Shown in pieces: positions 1 through 5,164 of a DNA stretch of 5,913 nt (position 1 is the first letter of the stretch; every line of letters starts with the position of its first letter). The stretch spans positions 1 through 5,913 of the forward strand of contig SLIO01000431.1 of the NCBI GenBank assembly GCA_007135635.1, in the 5' to 3' direction. Under the pieces are notes generated by a model. That model did not search any database, was not told the origin of the DNA, and was given only the letters and a program-made list of their open reading frames with translations. This DNA comes from Methylomicrobium sp. (GTDB lineage Bacteria; Pseudomonadota; Gammaproteobacteria; Methylococcales; Methylomonadaceae). A program made the translations under genes and the position numbers.

Positions 1-577
1 CGAACAAGTAGCCGGCGAGGTTTTTATTCCGTTGACGGTAGGCGGCGGCATTAGAACGCTCGACGATATCCGACGCATGCTGAATGCCGGCGCCGATAAA
101 GTTGGTATCAATAGTGCGGCGGTAAGCAATCCTGATTTTGTGCGTGAAGCGGCTGCGCGATTCGGTTCGCAGTGTATCGTCGTCGCGATCGACGCTAAAA
201 AAGTCAGCGAAGCGGGACAACCCGATCGTTGGGAAATATTTACTCATGGCGGCCGTAAGCCGACCGGCATCGATGCGGTTGAGTGGGCTAAAAAAATGAC
301 CAATTACGGTGCCGGCGAAATTTTGTTGACCAGCATGGATAGGGACGGAACTCGCGAAGGTTTTGATTTGGCTTTGACTCGCGCGGTCAGCGAGGCCGTG
401 GCCGTGCCGGTGATTGCTTCGGGTGGGGTCGGTAATTTGGACCACTTGGCTGCCGGTATTCTTGAAGGCAAGGCCGATGCGGTCTTGGCGGCAAGTATTT
501 TTCATTTTGCCGAATATACTGTGCAACAAGCTAAGGAGCACATGGCGGCAAAAGGAATCGAGGTGCGTTTGTCATGA
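1..577 (+). CDS. hisF: Imidazole glycerol phosphate synthase subunit HisF (5' end missing)
   Basis: This is the cyclase subunit that, with the HisH glutaminase, turns PRFAR and ammonia into imidazole glycerol phosphate and AICAR in the cytoplasm. The reading frame is open from base 2, so the gene starts before the window. About 66 residues are missing by alignment from memory to Thermotoga HisF, and 191 codons remain, which fits a family length of about 257. A TTG at 32 is not the true start, because the coding match ([16 protein letters not shown]) continues upstream of it. Visible (beta-alpha)8 barrel motifs are [15 protein letters not shown], the VVAID strand whose Asp (codon 191-193) matches the catalytic Asp130 of Thermotoga His[11 protein letters not shown], the phosphate-binding IASGGVG, and AASIFHF. 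The stop overlaps the hisI start as ATGA, implying translational coupling in a his operon. Identity is very secure. Confidence 0.97.
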   Translation, partial: EQVAGEVFIPLTVGGGIRTLDDIRRMLNAGADKVGINSAAVSNPDFVREAAARFGSQCIVVAIDAKKVSEAGQPDRWEIFTHGGRKPTGIDAVEWAKKMTNYGAGEILLTSMDRDGTREGFDLALTRAVSEAVAVPVIASGGVGNLDHLAAGILEGKADAVLAASIFHFAEYTVQQAKEHMAAKGIEVRLS

Positions 578-963
578 GTGAAATATGGCTGGATGAAATT
601 AGCTGGACGAGTGACGGCTTAGTTCCGGTCATTGCGCAGCAAGCCGATAGCGGCAAGGTGATGATGTTTGCCTGGATGAACCGCGAATCGCTGGCGTTGA
701 CGGTCAGCGAAGGCTATGCGGTGTATTGGTCGCGTTCCCGTAACCGATTATGGCGCAAAGGCGAGGAATCGGGGCATCGGCAAAAAGTGCTCGGGGTTTA
801 TCTGGATTGCGATGAAGATGTTATTTTGCTGAAAATTGAACAGCAGGGCGGAATCGCTTGTCATACCGGCCGTGAAAGCTGTTTTTATCGAACCTTGAAA
901 GACGAACAATGGCAGGCGTCTGAACCGGTTTTGAAAGACCCTAAAACGATCTATAAAAAATGA
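574..963 (+). CDS. hisI: Phosphoribosyl-AMP cyclohydrolase HisI
   Basis: HisI opens the purine ring of phosphoribosyl-AMP to give ProFAR, the third step of histidine synthesis, in the cytoplasm. The 129-residue protein has the full single-domain length. It shows the signature [17 protein letters not shown] at about residues 52-68. The metal-site motif LDCDED has D78, C79, D80 and D82. CHTGRESCF contributes C96 and C103, so all three zinc cysteines and the magnesium aspartates of the family are present. The start at 574 is supported by GAGGTG at 560-565, eight bases upstream, and by the ATGA overlap with hisF. Its own stop overlaps hisE in the same way. The C-terminus ends shortly after the cyclohydrolase domain, so this is a free HisI and not the fused HisIE of enterobacteria. 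Confidence 0.97.
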   Translation: MSEIWLDEISWTSDGLVPVIAQQADSGKVMMFAWMNRESLALTVSEGYAVYWSRSRNRLWRKGEESGHRQKVLGVYLDCDEDVILLKIEQQGGIACHTGRESCFYRTLKDEQWQASEPVLKDPKTIYKK

Positions 964-1277
964 ATGAAGTATTGCAAGAGCTGGCTACAATTCTGGAGCA
1001 ACGTAAAGAGGAGTCGGCCGACAAGTCTTACGTCGCAAGCCTGTATGCGAAAGGTTTGGATAGTATTTTAAAAAAGATAGGCGAAGAGGCGACGGAAACG
1101 GTCATGGCCGCAAAGGATGGCGATAAAGAAAAAATCGTTTACGAAACAGCCGATCTTTGGTTTCACAGCATGGTGATGTTGGCGCATCAAGGACTAGGGC
1201 CAAATGATGTATTGCAAGAGCTGCAACGCCGTTTCGGACTGTCCGGACTCGAGGAAAAAGCGAGCCGGGGGAAATAG
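960..1277 (+). CDS. hisE: Phosphoribosyl-ATP pyrophosphatase HisE
   Basis: HisE removes pyrophosphate from phosphoribosyl-ATP to give phosphoribosyl-AMP, the substrate of HisI encoded just upstream. The 105-residue all-helical protein has the MazG/HisE-type metal motif: KKIGEEATE at residues 38-46 (E43 and E46) followed by YETADLWFH with E62 and D65, an ExxE...ExxD arrangement. It is a free-standing enzyme of normal length. The start ATG overlaps the hisI stop (ATGA) and has no obvious Shine-Dalgarno sequence, only an A-rich stretch, so translation probably depends on coupling to hisI. It is the last his gene here; a repeat element follows within ten bases of the stop. An unusual internal 15-bp direct repeat encodes VLQEL near both ends of the protein. 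Confidence 0.96.
   Translation: MNEVLQELATILEQRKEESADKSYVASLYAKGLDSILKKIGEEATETVMAAKDGDKEKIVYETADLWFHSMVMLAHQGLGPNDVLQELQRRFGLSGLEEKASRGK
963..1223 (+). repeat. Intragenic direct repeat in hisE, two copies 240 bp apart
   Basis: GTATTGCAAGAGCTG occurs exactly at 969-983 and again at 1209-1223. Extending left to 963 and 1203 gives 20 of 21 identical bases. Both copies are in the same reading frame and encode N-[E/D]-VLQEL, at residues 2-8 and 82-88 of HisE. The 240-bp period is a multiple of three. Confidence 0.9.
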
Positions 1278-1283
1278 AGAAGG

Positions 1284-1457
1284 GTCAATAGTGAATAGTC
1301 AATGGATGGCGGAAAGCCATGTTTATTAGCGGGTTTATTGTATTCTTTGTTTAAGCTTATTCTGCTCTTTAGGCCGATGTATAAACACAAAAGCTAAAGT
1401 ACGAACTCAATTTACGATTTTCCATTTACTATTCACCATCTATCATTCACTATTAAC
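1284..1457. repeat. MITE-like intergenic element with inverted heptad-repeat arms
   Basis: This element fills most of the 200-bp gap between hisE and tatA. The left arm (1284-1306) reads GTCAA-TAGTGAA-TAGTCAA-TGGA. The right arm (1421-1457), read on the minus strand, is GTTAA-TAGTGAA-TGATAGA-TGGTGAA-TAGTAAA-TGGA, the same pattern with two more heptads. TCCATTTACTATTCAC at 1421-1436 matches the complement of the left arm at 15 of 16 bases. Inside are a small hairpin, ATGGC-GGAAA-GCCAT (1306-1320), and a GTTTAT/ATAAAC pair (1321-1326 and 1381-1386). No protein is encoded. The interior is AT-rich, and TATAAA at 1380-1385 could serve as a -10 for tatA, but I see no good -35. The element could act as a terminator for his or a spacer carrying the tat promoter; both are inference. 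Confidence 0.65.
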
Positions 1458-1466
1458 TAAACAACC

Positions 1467-1470
1467 GGAG
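1467..1470 (+). promoter_or_regulatory. Shine-Dalgarno of tatA
   Basis: GGAG (within CCGGAG) lies seven bases before the ATG at 1478. This spacing favours that start over a second in-frame ATG at 1484, which would be 13 bases away. It is the only clear ribosome binding site in the tat operon. Confidence 0.75.
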
Positions 1471-1477
1471 TTAAAAA

Positions 1478-1690
1478 ATGGGCATGAGTGTCACGCAATT
1501 GTTGATTATTTTGGTGATTGTGATCGTTTTGTTCGGTACCAAGCGCTTGCGCAATATCGGTTCGGATTTGGGCGGTGCGATCAAAAGTTTTCGTTCGGCG
1601 GTAAAAGACGGCGAGGAAGGTAAGCAACTGGCCGAGGATGACAGCGACAAGTCAAAAGAAAAAACGCCGTCGGAACAGGACAAAGTTTAA
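1478..1690 (+). CDS. tatA: Twin-arginine translocase subunit TatA
   Basis: TatA is the small inner-membrane protein that oligomerises to form the passage for folded Tat substrates. The 70-residue protein has one N-terminal membrane helix (about residues 5-20), the hinge motif [10 protein letters not shown] (19-28), an amphipathic helix with [14 protein letters not shown], and a charged, acidic/lysine-rich C-terminal tail. This matches the E. coli TatA architecture closely, with a slightly shorter tail. [10 protein letters not shown] contains the polar Gln of the transmembrane helix. FG at the hinge, and no GP as in TatB, identifies it as the A-type subunit. It is first in tatABC; tatB follows after 3 bp. 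A TatE identity is excluded in practice by the context. Confidence 0.96.
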   Translation: MGMSVTQLLIILVIVIVLFGTKRLRNIGSDLGGAIKSFRSAVKDGEEGKQLAEDDSDKSKEKTPSEQDKV

Positions 1691-1693
1691 ATT

Positions 1694-1999
1694 ATGTTCG
1701 ATGTCGGTTTTTGGGAGTTGATTCTGATCGGTTTGGTTAGCTTATTGGTCATAGGACCGGAAAGGTTGCCGAAAGCCGCCAGGATTGCCGGGTTTTGGGT
1801 GGGAAAATTACGTAATACCGTTGCCTCGGTGAAAGCGGAAATCAAACAGGAATTACAAGCCGAGGAAATTCGTCAAGTGCTGAAAGAGCAATCGGCGTTC
1901 GATGAGGTACAAAAAACCTTGGATGAAACCAAGGAAGCGGCACACTCGATTCAATCCAGCATTGAATCGGCTTCGGAAGATCAAAGCAAACCCAAGTAA
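1694..1999 (+). CDS. tatB: Twin-arginine translocase subunit TatB
   Basis: TatB partners with TatC in the receptor complex that binds twin-arginine signal peptides. The sequence begins MFDVGFWELILIGLVSLLVIGPERLP, with the TatB-specific conserved Glu (E8) in the membrane helix and the GPERLP hinge at 21-26, where TatA has FGTK. An amphipathic helix and a long charged, helix-forming segment (about residues 40-80) follow. At 101 residues it is much shorter than E. coli TatB (171), mainly in the variable C-terminal tail, which is normal across proteobacteria. No strong Shine-Dalgarno is present; AGGA at 1677-1680 is 13 bases away, so translation is probably coupled to tatA three bases upstream. 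Confidence 0.95.
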   Translation: MFDVGFWELILIGLVSLLVIGPERLPKAARIAGFWVGKLRNTVASVKAEIKQELQAEEIRQVLKEQSAFDEVQKTLDETKEAAHSIQSSIESASEDQSKPK

Positions 2000-2004
2000 A
2001 TCCT

Positions 2005-2793
2005 ATGAGCCGCGATAATTTTGACGAAACGCAAGAACAGCCGTTTATTTCTCATTTAATCGAATTGCGAAATCGGCTACTCAAAGTCGTTTTGTCGGTT
2101 TTGGTTGTGTTTCTCGGATTGGCGTCTTATGCCAACGAAATCTATAGTTATTTGGCGGGGCCGTTATTAGCGCACTTGCCGGAAAACAGTACGATGATCG
2201 CGATTGATGTCGCATCGCCGTTTTTCACCCCCTTCAAGTTAGCCTTGGTGCTGTCGGTTTTTATCGCGGTACCGATCATTCTGTATCAATTTTGGGCTTT
2301 TGTCGCTCCGGGACTCTATAGAAACGAGCGGCGCATGATTTTTCCGCTCTTGATTGCGAGCACCTTTCTATTCTATTTAGGCGTCGTGTTTGCCTATTTT
2401 GTAGTCTTTCCATTGATATTCGGTTTCTTGACCGCGGCCGCGCCGGCCGGCGTCGCGGTAATGACCGATATTGCCAAATATCTCGATTTTGTGCTGACCT
2501 TGTTTTTTGCCTTTGGCTTGGCTTTCGAGGTGCCGATTTTTACGATCGTTTTGGTCTGGACCGGCCTGATTACGCCAAAAGCCTTGGCTGAAAAACGTCC
2601 TTATGTGATTGTCGGCGCTTTTATCATCGGTATGTTTTTAACCCCGCCCGATGCAATATCTCAGACTTTGTTGGCCATTCCGATGTGGCTTTTGTTTGAG
2701 CTCGGTCTGTTGTTTTCCCGTTTATTCGTGCGTAAGCCGGCCAAAGCGTTATCGGGTCAATTACAGAATTTAAATGATAGTGACAAAAATTAA
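2005..2793 (+). CDS. tatC: Sec-independent translocase subunit TatC
   Basis: TatC is the polytopic inner-membrane receptor that recognises the twin-arginine signal peptide. The 262-residue protein resembles E. coli TatC over its whole length, with six hydrophobic segments. Residues important in E. coli are all present, shifted by five: E20 and R22 in HLIELRNR, P53, F99 in YQFWAFVAPGLY, E108 in YRNERR, E175 in FEVP, and D216 in LTPPDAISQ. DVASPFFTPFK is the strongly conserved first periplasmic region. The C-terminal tail after about residue 243 is short and polar. The gene starts 5 bp after tatB with no clear Shine-Dalgarno and ends the tat operon. A palindromic repeat region follows directly. 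Confidence 0.97.
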   Translation: MSRDNFDETQEQPFISHLIELRNRLLKVVLSVLVVFLGLASYANEIYSYLAGPLLAHLPENSTMIAIDVASPFFTPFKLALVLSVFIAVPIILYQFWAFVAPGLYRNERRMIFPLLIASTFLFYLGVVFAYFVVFPLIFGFLTAAAPAGVAVMTDIAKYLDFVLTLFFAFGLAFEVPIFTIVLVWTGLITPKALAEKRPYVIVGAFIIGMFLTPPDAISQTLLAIPMWLLFELGLLFSRLFVRKPAKALSGQLQNLNDSDKN

Positions 2794-2794
2794 C

Positions 2795-2960
2795 GCTTGT
2801 CCTATGTTTACACCTTTCGCACTTCAAATTTCGGCATTAGCCTATGGAGGTGCCGGGGTGTTCGGCAAAGGCTTTGATAGCATGGATGCTATCATAGAGC
2901 CTACATGGACGTATTTACGGCGTCCTTTGACGGGCACCCCGGCACCGAAATTTGACAAGC
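2795..2960. repeat. Nested palindromic element downstream of tatC
   Basis: GGTGCCGGGGTG (2849-2860) and CACCCCGGCACC (2935-2946) are perfect inverted repeats. Extended inward, they form 23-bp arms (2849-2871 and 2924-2946) that match at 20 positions. Outside them, CAAATTTCGG (2825-2834) pairs with CCGAAATTTG (2945-2954). Further out, GCTTGTC (2795-2801) pairs with GACAAGC (2954-2960). The centre holds TGATAGCAT-GG-ATGCTATCA (2875-2894), a 9-bp perfect stem flanked by AGGCT/AGCCT. The right arm is continuous, while the left is interrupted twice, by about 24 and 16 bp. No transposase is encoded; an open frame across it is a by-product of the repeat. It resembles a REP/MITE-type mobile palindrome and may also stop tatABC transcription. 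Confidence 0.75.
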
Positions 2961-2972
2961 AAAGGGTATAGA

Positions 2973-3365
2973 TCAGTGTCGGGTCGGTGCTAAAGCACCG
3001 GTTTTGATCAATAAATCTCGGATTTTTTCAGCGAGCTTTCTGTAGTCGGCAGGATTTAGATGAATCGGATCCGATTTATATTCGGGTCGGCTCAGTAATT
3101 CAGGTAGCGTAATAAGATCCGCCGGAATGGCGTGTTGTGCACCCGCTTGACTGATCTCTCTCGGAAGGCCTTCGTTGATGACTTCGCAACCGATCAATTC
3201 GGAATGATACGCGAGGATAGTCGTTACCGTCAGGTGCGAACCATAAGTGAAGTTATCGCCGAATGCGAGAATAACGGCATTCTTGGGCAGCTCGGGAAGA
3301 GTGGGTGGCGATTCGCTACAAGCGTTGATTAATAATATAAATCCGATGAGTAGGATTTTATTCAT
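2973..3365 (-). pseudogene. Remnant of an SGNH/GDSL arylesterase-type lipoprotein
   Basis: The frame encodes 130 residues from an ATG at 3365. An N-terminal lipoprotein signal (MNKILLIGFILLINAC, lipobox cysteine C16) is followed by SESPPTLPELPKNAVILAFGD, typical of exported arylesterase/TesA-like SGNH hydrolases of about 200 residues. The catalytic block GDSLTYG reads GDNFTYG, so Ser is replaced by Asn (N38). Block II, normally NxGxPGE, reads NEGLPRE, so the oxyanion Gly is Arg. The region that should carry the GxND block is absent: near residues 78-84 the sequence jumps to the C-terminal ELLSRPEYKSDPIHLNPADYRKLAEKI, which keeps D99 and H102. An estimated 65-80 residues are missing in frame. 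Hydrolase activity is therefore unlikely. The frame is intact, so a non-enzymatic lipoprotein cannot be excluded. An upstream extension to 3479 is only an open frame antisense to the neighbouring gene. Confidence 0.75.
2985..3000 (+). terminator. Candidate hairpin terminator at the convergent ends
   Basis: CGGTGC-TAAA-GCACCG forms a perfect 6-bp GC-rich stem with a four-base loop, followed on the + strand by GTTTTGATC. GATCA (2971-2975) and TGATC (3005-3009) add an outer pairing. It could end transcription from tatABC. The T run is only four bases long, and the stem lies inside the last codons of the minus-strand gene, so the call is tentative. Confidence 0.35.
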
Positions 3366-3372
3366 AAGCGAT

Positions 3373-3378
3373 GAGGGG
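3373..3378 (+). promoter_or_regulatory. Shine-Dalgarno deciding a GTG start
   Basis: GAGGGG at 3373-3378 ends five bases before the GTG at 3384. The nearest ATG, at 3394, is out of frame, and the protein downstream (LKNVLITGGAKRIG) begins exactly as SDR pteridine reductases do, so GTG is the likely start codon. Confidence 0.7.
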
Positions 3379-3383
3379 CATCC

Positions 3384-4115
3384 GTGCTTAAAAATGTATT
3401 GATTACCGGTGGCGCCAAGCGAATCGGCGCGGCTTGTGCGAGGCTGTTGCATGAAAGCGACTTTAATATTTTGTTGCATTATAGATCATCGGAGCGTAAT
3501 GCTCTGGAGCTATGCGACCAGTTGAACGGCATTCGGCCCGATTCTGCACGGACGGTTAAGGCGGATTTGGCGATAAGAGCTGAATTGTTATCGTTGGCCG
3601 ATTATGCGAAGACTGCCTGGGGCGGTATCGATGCCTTGGTCAATAATGCGTCTTCGTTTTATCCGACCGGAATCGACCAAGTTTCCGAGCATGACTGGGA
3701 TGATTTGATCGGCAGTAATCTGAAAGCGCCGTTTTTTTTAACGCAAGCCTTATTAAAGGAGCTTTCGGCAAGGCGCGGTTGTGTAATCAATATTACCGAT
3801 ATTCATGCCGAACGGGGGCTCAAAGGTTATCCGGTTTATAGTATAGCCAAGGCCGGATTAGTAGCGATGACCCGCGTTATGGCCAAGGAGCTCGGGCCCG
3901 ATATCAGGGTTAACGCGGTTTCGCCCGGGGCAATTTTATGGCCGGAACAGGATATGTCGGAATCGGTTAAACAAGAGATTGTCGAACGAATTGCGCTAAA
4001 ACGCAGTGGCGTGCCCGATGATATTGCGCGCGCGGTGCGGTTTTTAATTAAAGAAGCCGATTATATTACCGGCCAAGTCATTGCGGTCGATGGGGGTAGA
4101 ACATTATTTTGCTAA
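3384..4115 (+). CDS. Pteridine reductase (SDR family, PTR1/FolM-like)
   Basis: This is a predicted NADPH-dependent reductase of dihydropterins, possibly dihydrofolate or dihydromonapterin, in the cytoplasm. The 243-residue protein is a complete classical SDR: glycine-rich TGGAKRIG (8-15) with the Arg seen in pteridine reductases, HYRSS (32-36) as an NADPH-type phosphate-binding loop, D61, NNAS (87-90), N112, YSIAK with Y152 and K156, and VSPG (179-182). The usual catalytic Ser is D139 (ITD), the Asp-Tyr-Lys triad that marks PTR1 and FolM. The family ending VDGGRTLF is also present. folK and folB lie about 1 kb downstream on the other strand, supporting a pterin role. It starts with GTG only 18 bp from a divergent gene, so its promoter must lie inside that gene. 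Whether it is FolM in substrate (monapterin) or a dihydrofolate reductase substitute cannot be told here. Confidence 0.88.
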   Translation: MLKNVLITGGAKRIGAACARLLHESDFNILLHYRSSERNALELCDQLNGIRPDSARTVKADLAIRAELLSLADYAKTAWGGIDALVNNASSFYPTGIDQVSEHDWDDLIGSNLKAPFFLTQALLKELSARRGCVINITDIHAERGLKGYPVYSIAKAGLVAMTRVMAKELGPDIRVNAVSPGAILWPEQDMSESVKQEIVERIALKRSGVPDDIARAVRFLIKEADYITGQVIAVDGGRTLFC

Positions 4116-4124
4116 ATGGAACTA

Positions 4125-4142
4125 CAGTGAGCAGTGAGTGGA
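4125..4142. repeat. Short heptad repeat (CAGTGAG x2 + TGGA)
   Basis: CAGTGAG occurs twice in tandem (4125-4138) and is followed by TGGA. The pattern matches the arms of the element at 1284-1457, where heptads like TAGTCAA or TAGTAAA also end in TGGA. It lies just after the pteridine reductase stop, in the 64-bp convergent gap, and may be a solitary arm of the same repeat family. Confidence 0.55.
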
Positions 4143-4148
4143 GATAGA

Positions 4149-4167
4149 CGAAGATACTATATTTTCG
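4149..4167. terminator. Weak hairpin between convergent genes
   Basis: CGAAGATA-CTA-TATTTTCG can form an 8-bp stem with one G-U pair. It sits between two convergent stop codons, where a bidirectional terminator is expected. It is AT-rich and lacks a T tract, so it is only a candidate. Confidence 0.2.
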
Positions 4168-4179
4168 GCTTCTAATGGT

Positions 4180-5013
4180 TTAATTGCTGTATTTTCTTAG
4201 GGTCTTGAGGGTTTTGTAAGCGTATTTTGCATCTTTTCCTAAATAACGGTGGAGCAAAGCAAGCAGTCCGTAAATCAGCCAAACTTGTTTTGCGAAAGAA
4301 AGTGTATTGCTCCAAGTTGAATCGGGTGCTAACTTTCGGTAGGATTCGATGGCTTCTAGTATCATAGCCCGATCATCGGCCAGGTATCGATGTAAGCTAT
4401 GGAAATAAAGCAAGGCATCGCGCATCATGCATTGAGCCGGAGTCAGTATGCAGCCCGGATCTTCCTCGAAATCTAAAAAACCGAAGGATTGGCCATCGTA
4501 CGCCATGTCTCTGAGAGCGGGGCGGCCGTGCCAGAGCCCTTGACTATGAAGTAATGCCAATTGTTCGGAGGCCTGTTTGACGATAGTGCGTTTATCTTCC
4601 CGCGAAACTTTGGGGTCTCTAATCCAACCTGTCAATGGGCTGCCGATATCGTTAAGCATGATCCAGTCCTCGCCTTCGGCAACGATTTGAGGAACGCTGA
4701 CGCCTAAAGCCGCAAGCTTTCTCAAGCGGCTAGCCTCGGCTTTCAATGCCTCGGGTCCTCCGGTTGCGACGGTGGGTTTCAGTAAGGGATTGCGGCTCAG
4801 TATCGCGACAACTGCTCCTAGCCAGTGCCAAATTCTAAGGTGAGCAATCTGGCTCTGTTTAATCCAATAAGCTTGTTGCTGATAAACAAGCTTGAAGGTC
4901 CTCGCGCCGGCGTGTTTTTGTATCATTTTTGTAGCCAATTGGTTTAAATCGGCGCTCAATGACTCGTTGGATGTCTGAAGTTGGCGGACTAATGGAGAGA
5001 TCCTTGATGTCAT
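4180..5013 (-). CDS. Predicted kinase-fold (WaaP/RIO/InaA-like) phosphotransferase
   Basis: The 277-residue protein has the layout of the protein-kinase-like fold found in lipopolysaccharide kinases and RIO/InaA-type proteins. An N-lobe strand has YWIKQ (K52, ATP-lysine position), and a helix has ALKAEASRLRKL (E93, candidate partner of K52). GVSVPQIVAEG and a hinge near WIMLNDIG follow. The catalytic loop is LHSQGLWHGRPALRD (155-169), the metal motif is FLDFEED (179-185, DFE in place of DFG), and MRDALLYFHSL is a C-lobe helix. The catalytic loop is unusual: the place of the base Asp is R164 and the place of the metal Asn is D169. Residues 62-80 are hydrophobic and could touch the membrane. 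No clear Shine-Dalgarno precedes the ATG. The gene lies 151 bp after folK on the same strand. Substrate and role are unknown; a pseudokinase is possible. Confidence 0.72.
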   Translation of the reverse strand: MTSRISPLVRQLQTSNESLSADLNQLATKMIQKHAGARTFKLVYQQQAYWIKQSQIAHLRIWHWLGAVVAILSRNPLLKPTVATGGPEALKAEASRLRKLAALGVSVPQIVAEGEDWIMLNDIGSPLTGWIRDPKVSREDKRTIVKQASEQLALLHSQGLWHGRPALRDMAYDGQSFGFLDFEEDPGCILTPAQCMMRDALLYFHSLHRYLADDRAMILEAIESYRKLAPDSTWSNTLSFAKQVWLIYGLLALLHRYLGKDAKYAYKTLKTLRKYSN

Positions 5014-5031
5014 CGTTATTTAAAGGTGTTG

Positions 5032-5058
5032 ATTATGAATGAACTATTCAGGTTGCAA
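5032..5058 (-). promoter_or_regulatory. Candidate promoter for the kinase-like gene
   Basis: Read on the minus strand, TTGCAA (5053-5058) could be a -35 and CATAAT (5032-5037) a -10, 15 bases apart; TAATCA at 17 bases is an alternative. They lie 18 to 45 bp before the ATG at 5013. The rest of the 151-bp gap (5014-5164) shows no gene or strong hairpin; TTCTTAAGAA at 5154-5163 is a simple palindrome without a T run. Support is weak. Confidence 0.2.
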
Positions 5059-5164
5059 CGAGATAGTTGATGGGTCAATGTTAGTAAAGAAAAGGCTAAG
5101 TCAACTGTAGTCTAAATTCTGATAAAGTCTTGCAAAGCTCGAAATACAGATTTTTCTTAAGAAG

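Noticed and set aside
1187..1390. A 67-codon - strand frame spanning the hisE end and the intergenic element
   Set aside because: It is antisense to hisE and to the repeat, has no recognisable domain, and lacks a plausible start signal.
1284..1457. CRISPR array
   Set aside because: The repeats are 7-bp tandem or inverted units with no unique spacers of regular length and no cas genes nearby.
1471..1683. A 70-codon - strand frame opposite tatA
   Set aside because: It mirrors tatA almost exactly; Ser-rich composition is typical of an antisense shadow.
2774..2971. A 65-codon + strand open frame after tatC
   Set aside because: It overlaps the end of tatC and runs through the palindromic element; its protein is a translation of the repeat with no ribosome binding site or family resemblance.
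3132..3332. A 66-codon + strand frame opposite the esterase remnant
   Set aside because: No family resemblance and no ribosome binding site; it is the complement of the remnant.
3366..3479. A 38-codon N-terminal extension of the esterase remnant
   Set aside because: It is antisense to the pteridine reductase start, and the lipoprotein signal peptide begins cleanly at the ATG at 3365.
5154..5163. TTCTTAAGAA as a folK terminator
   Set aside because: The palindrome leaves no loop and on the transcribed minus strand is followed by A residues where a T run would be needed.
5014..5164. A small gene or riboswitch between folK and the kinase-like gene
   Set aside because: The longest start-to-stop frame I noticed there is about 11 codons (from 5035), and I found no strong hairpin or known riboswitch core.
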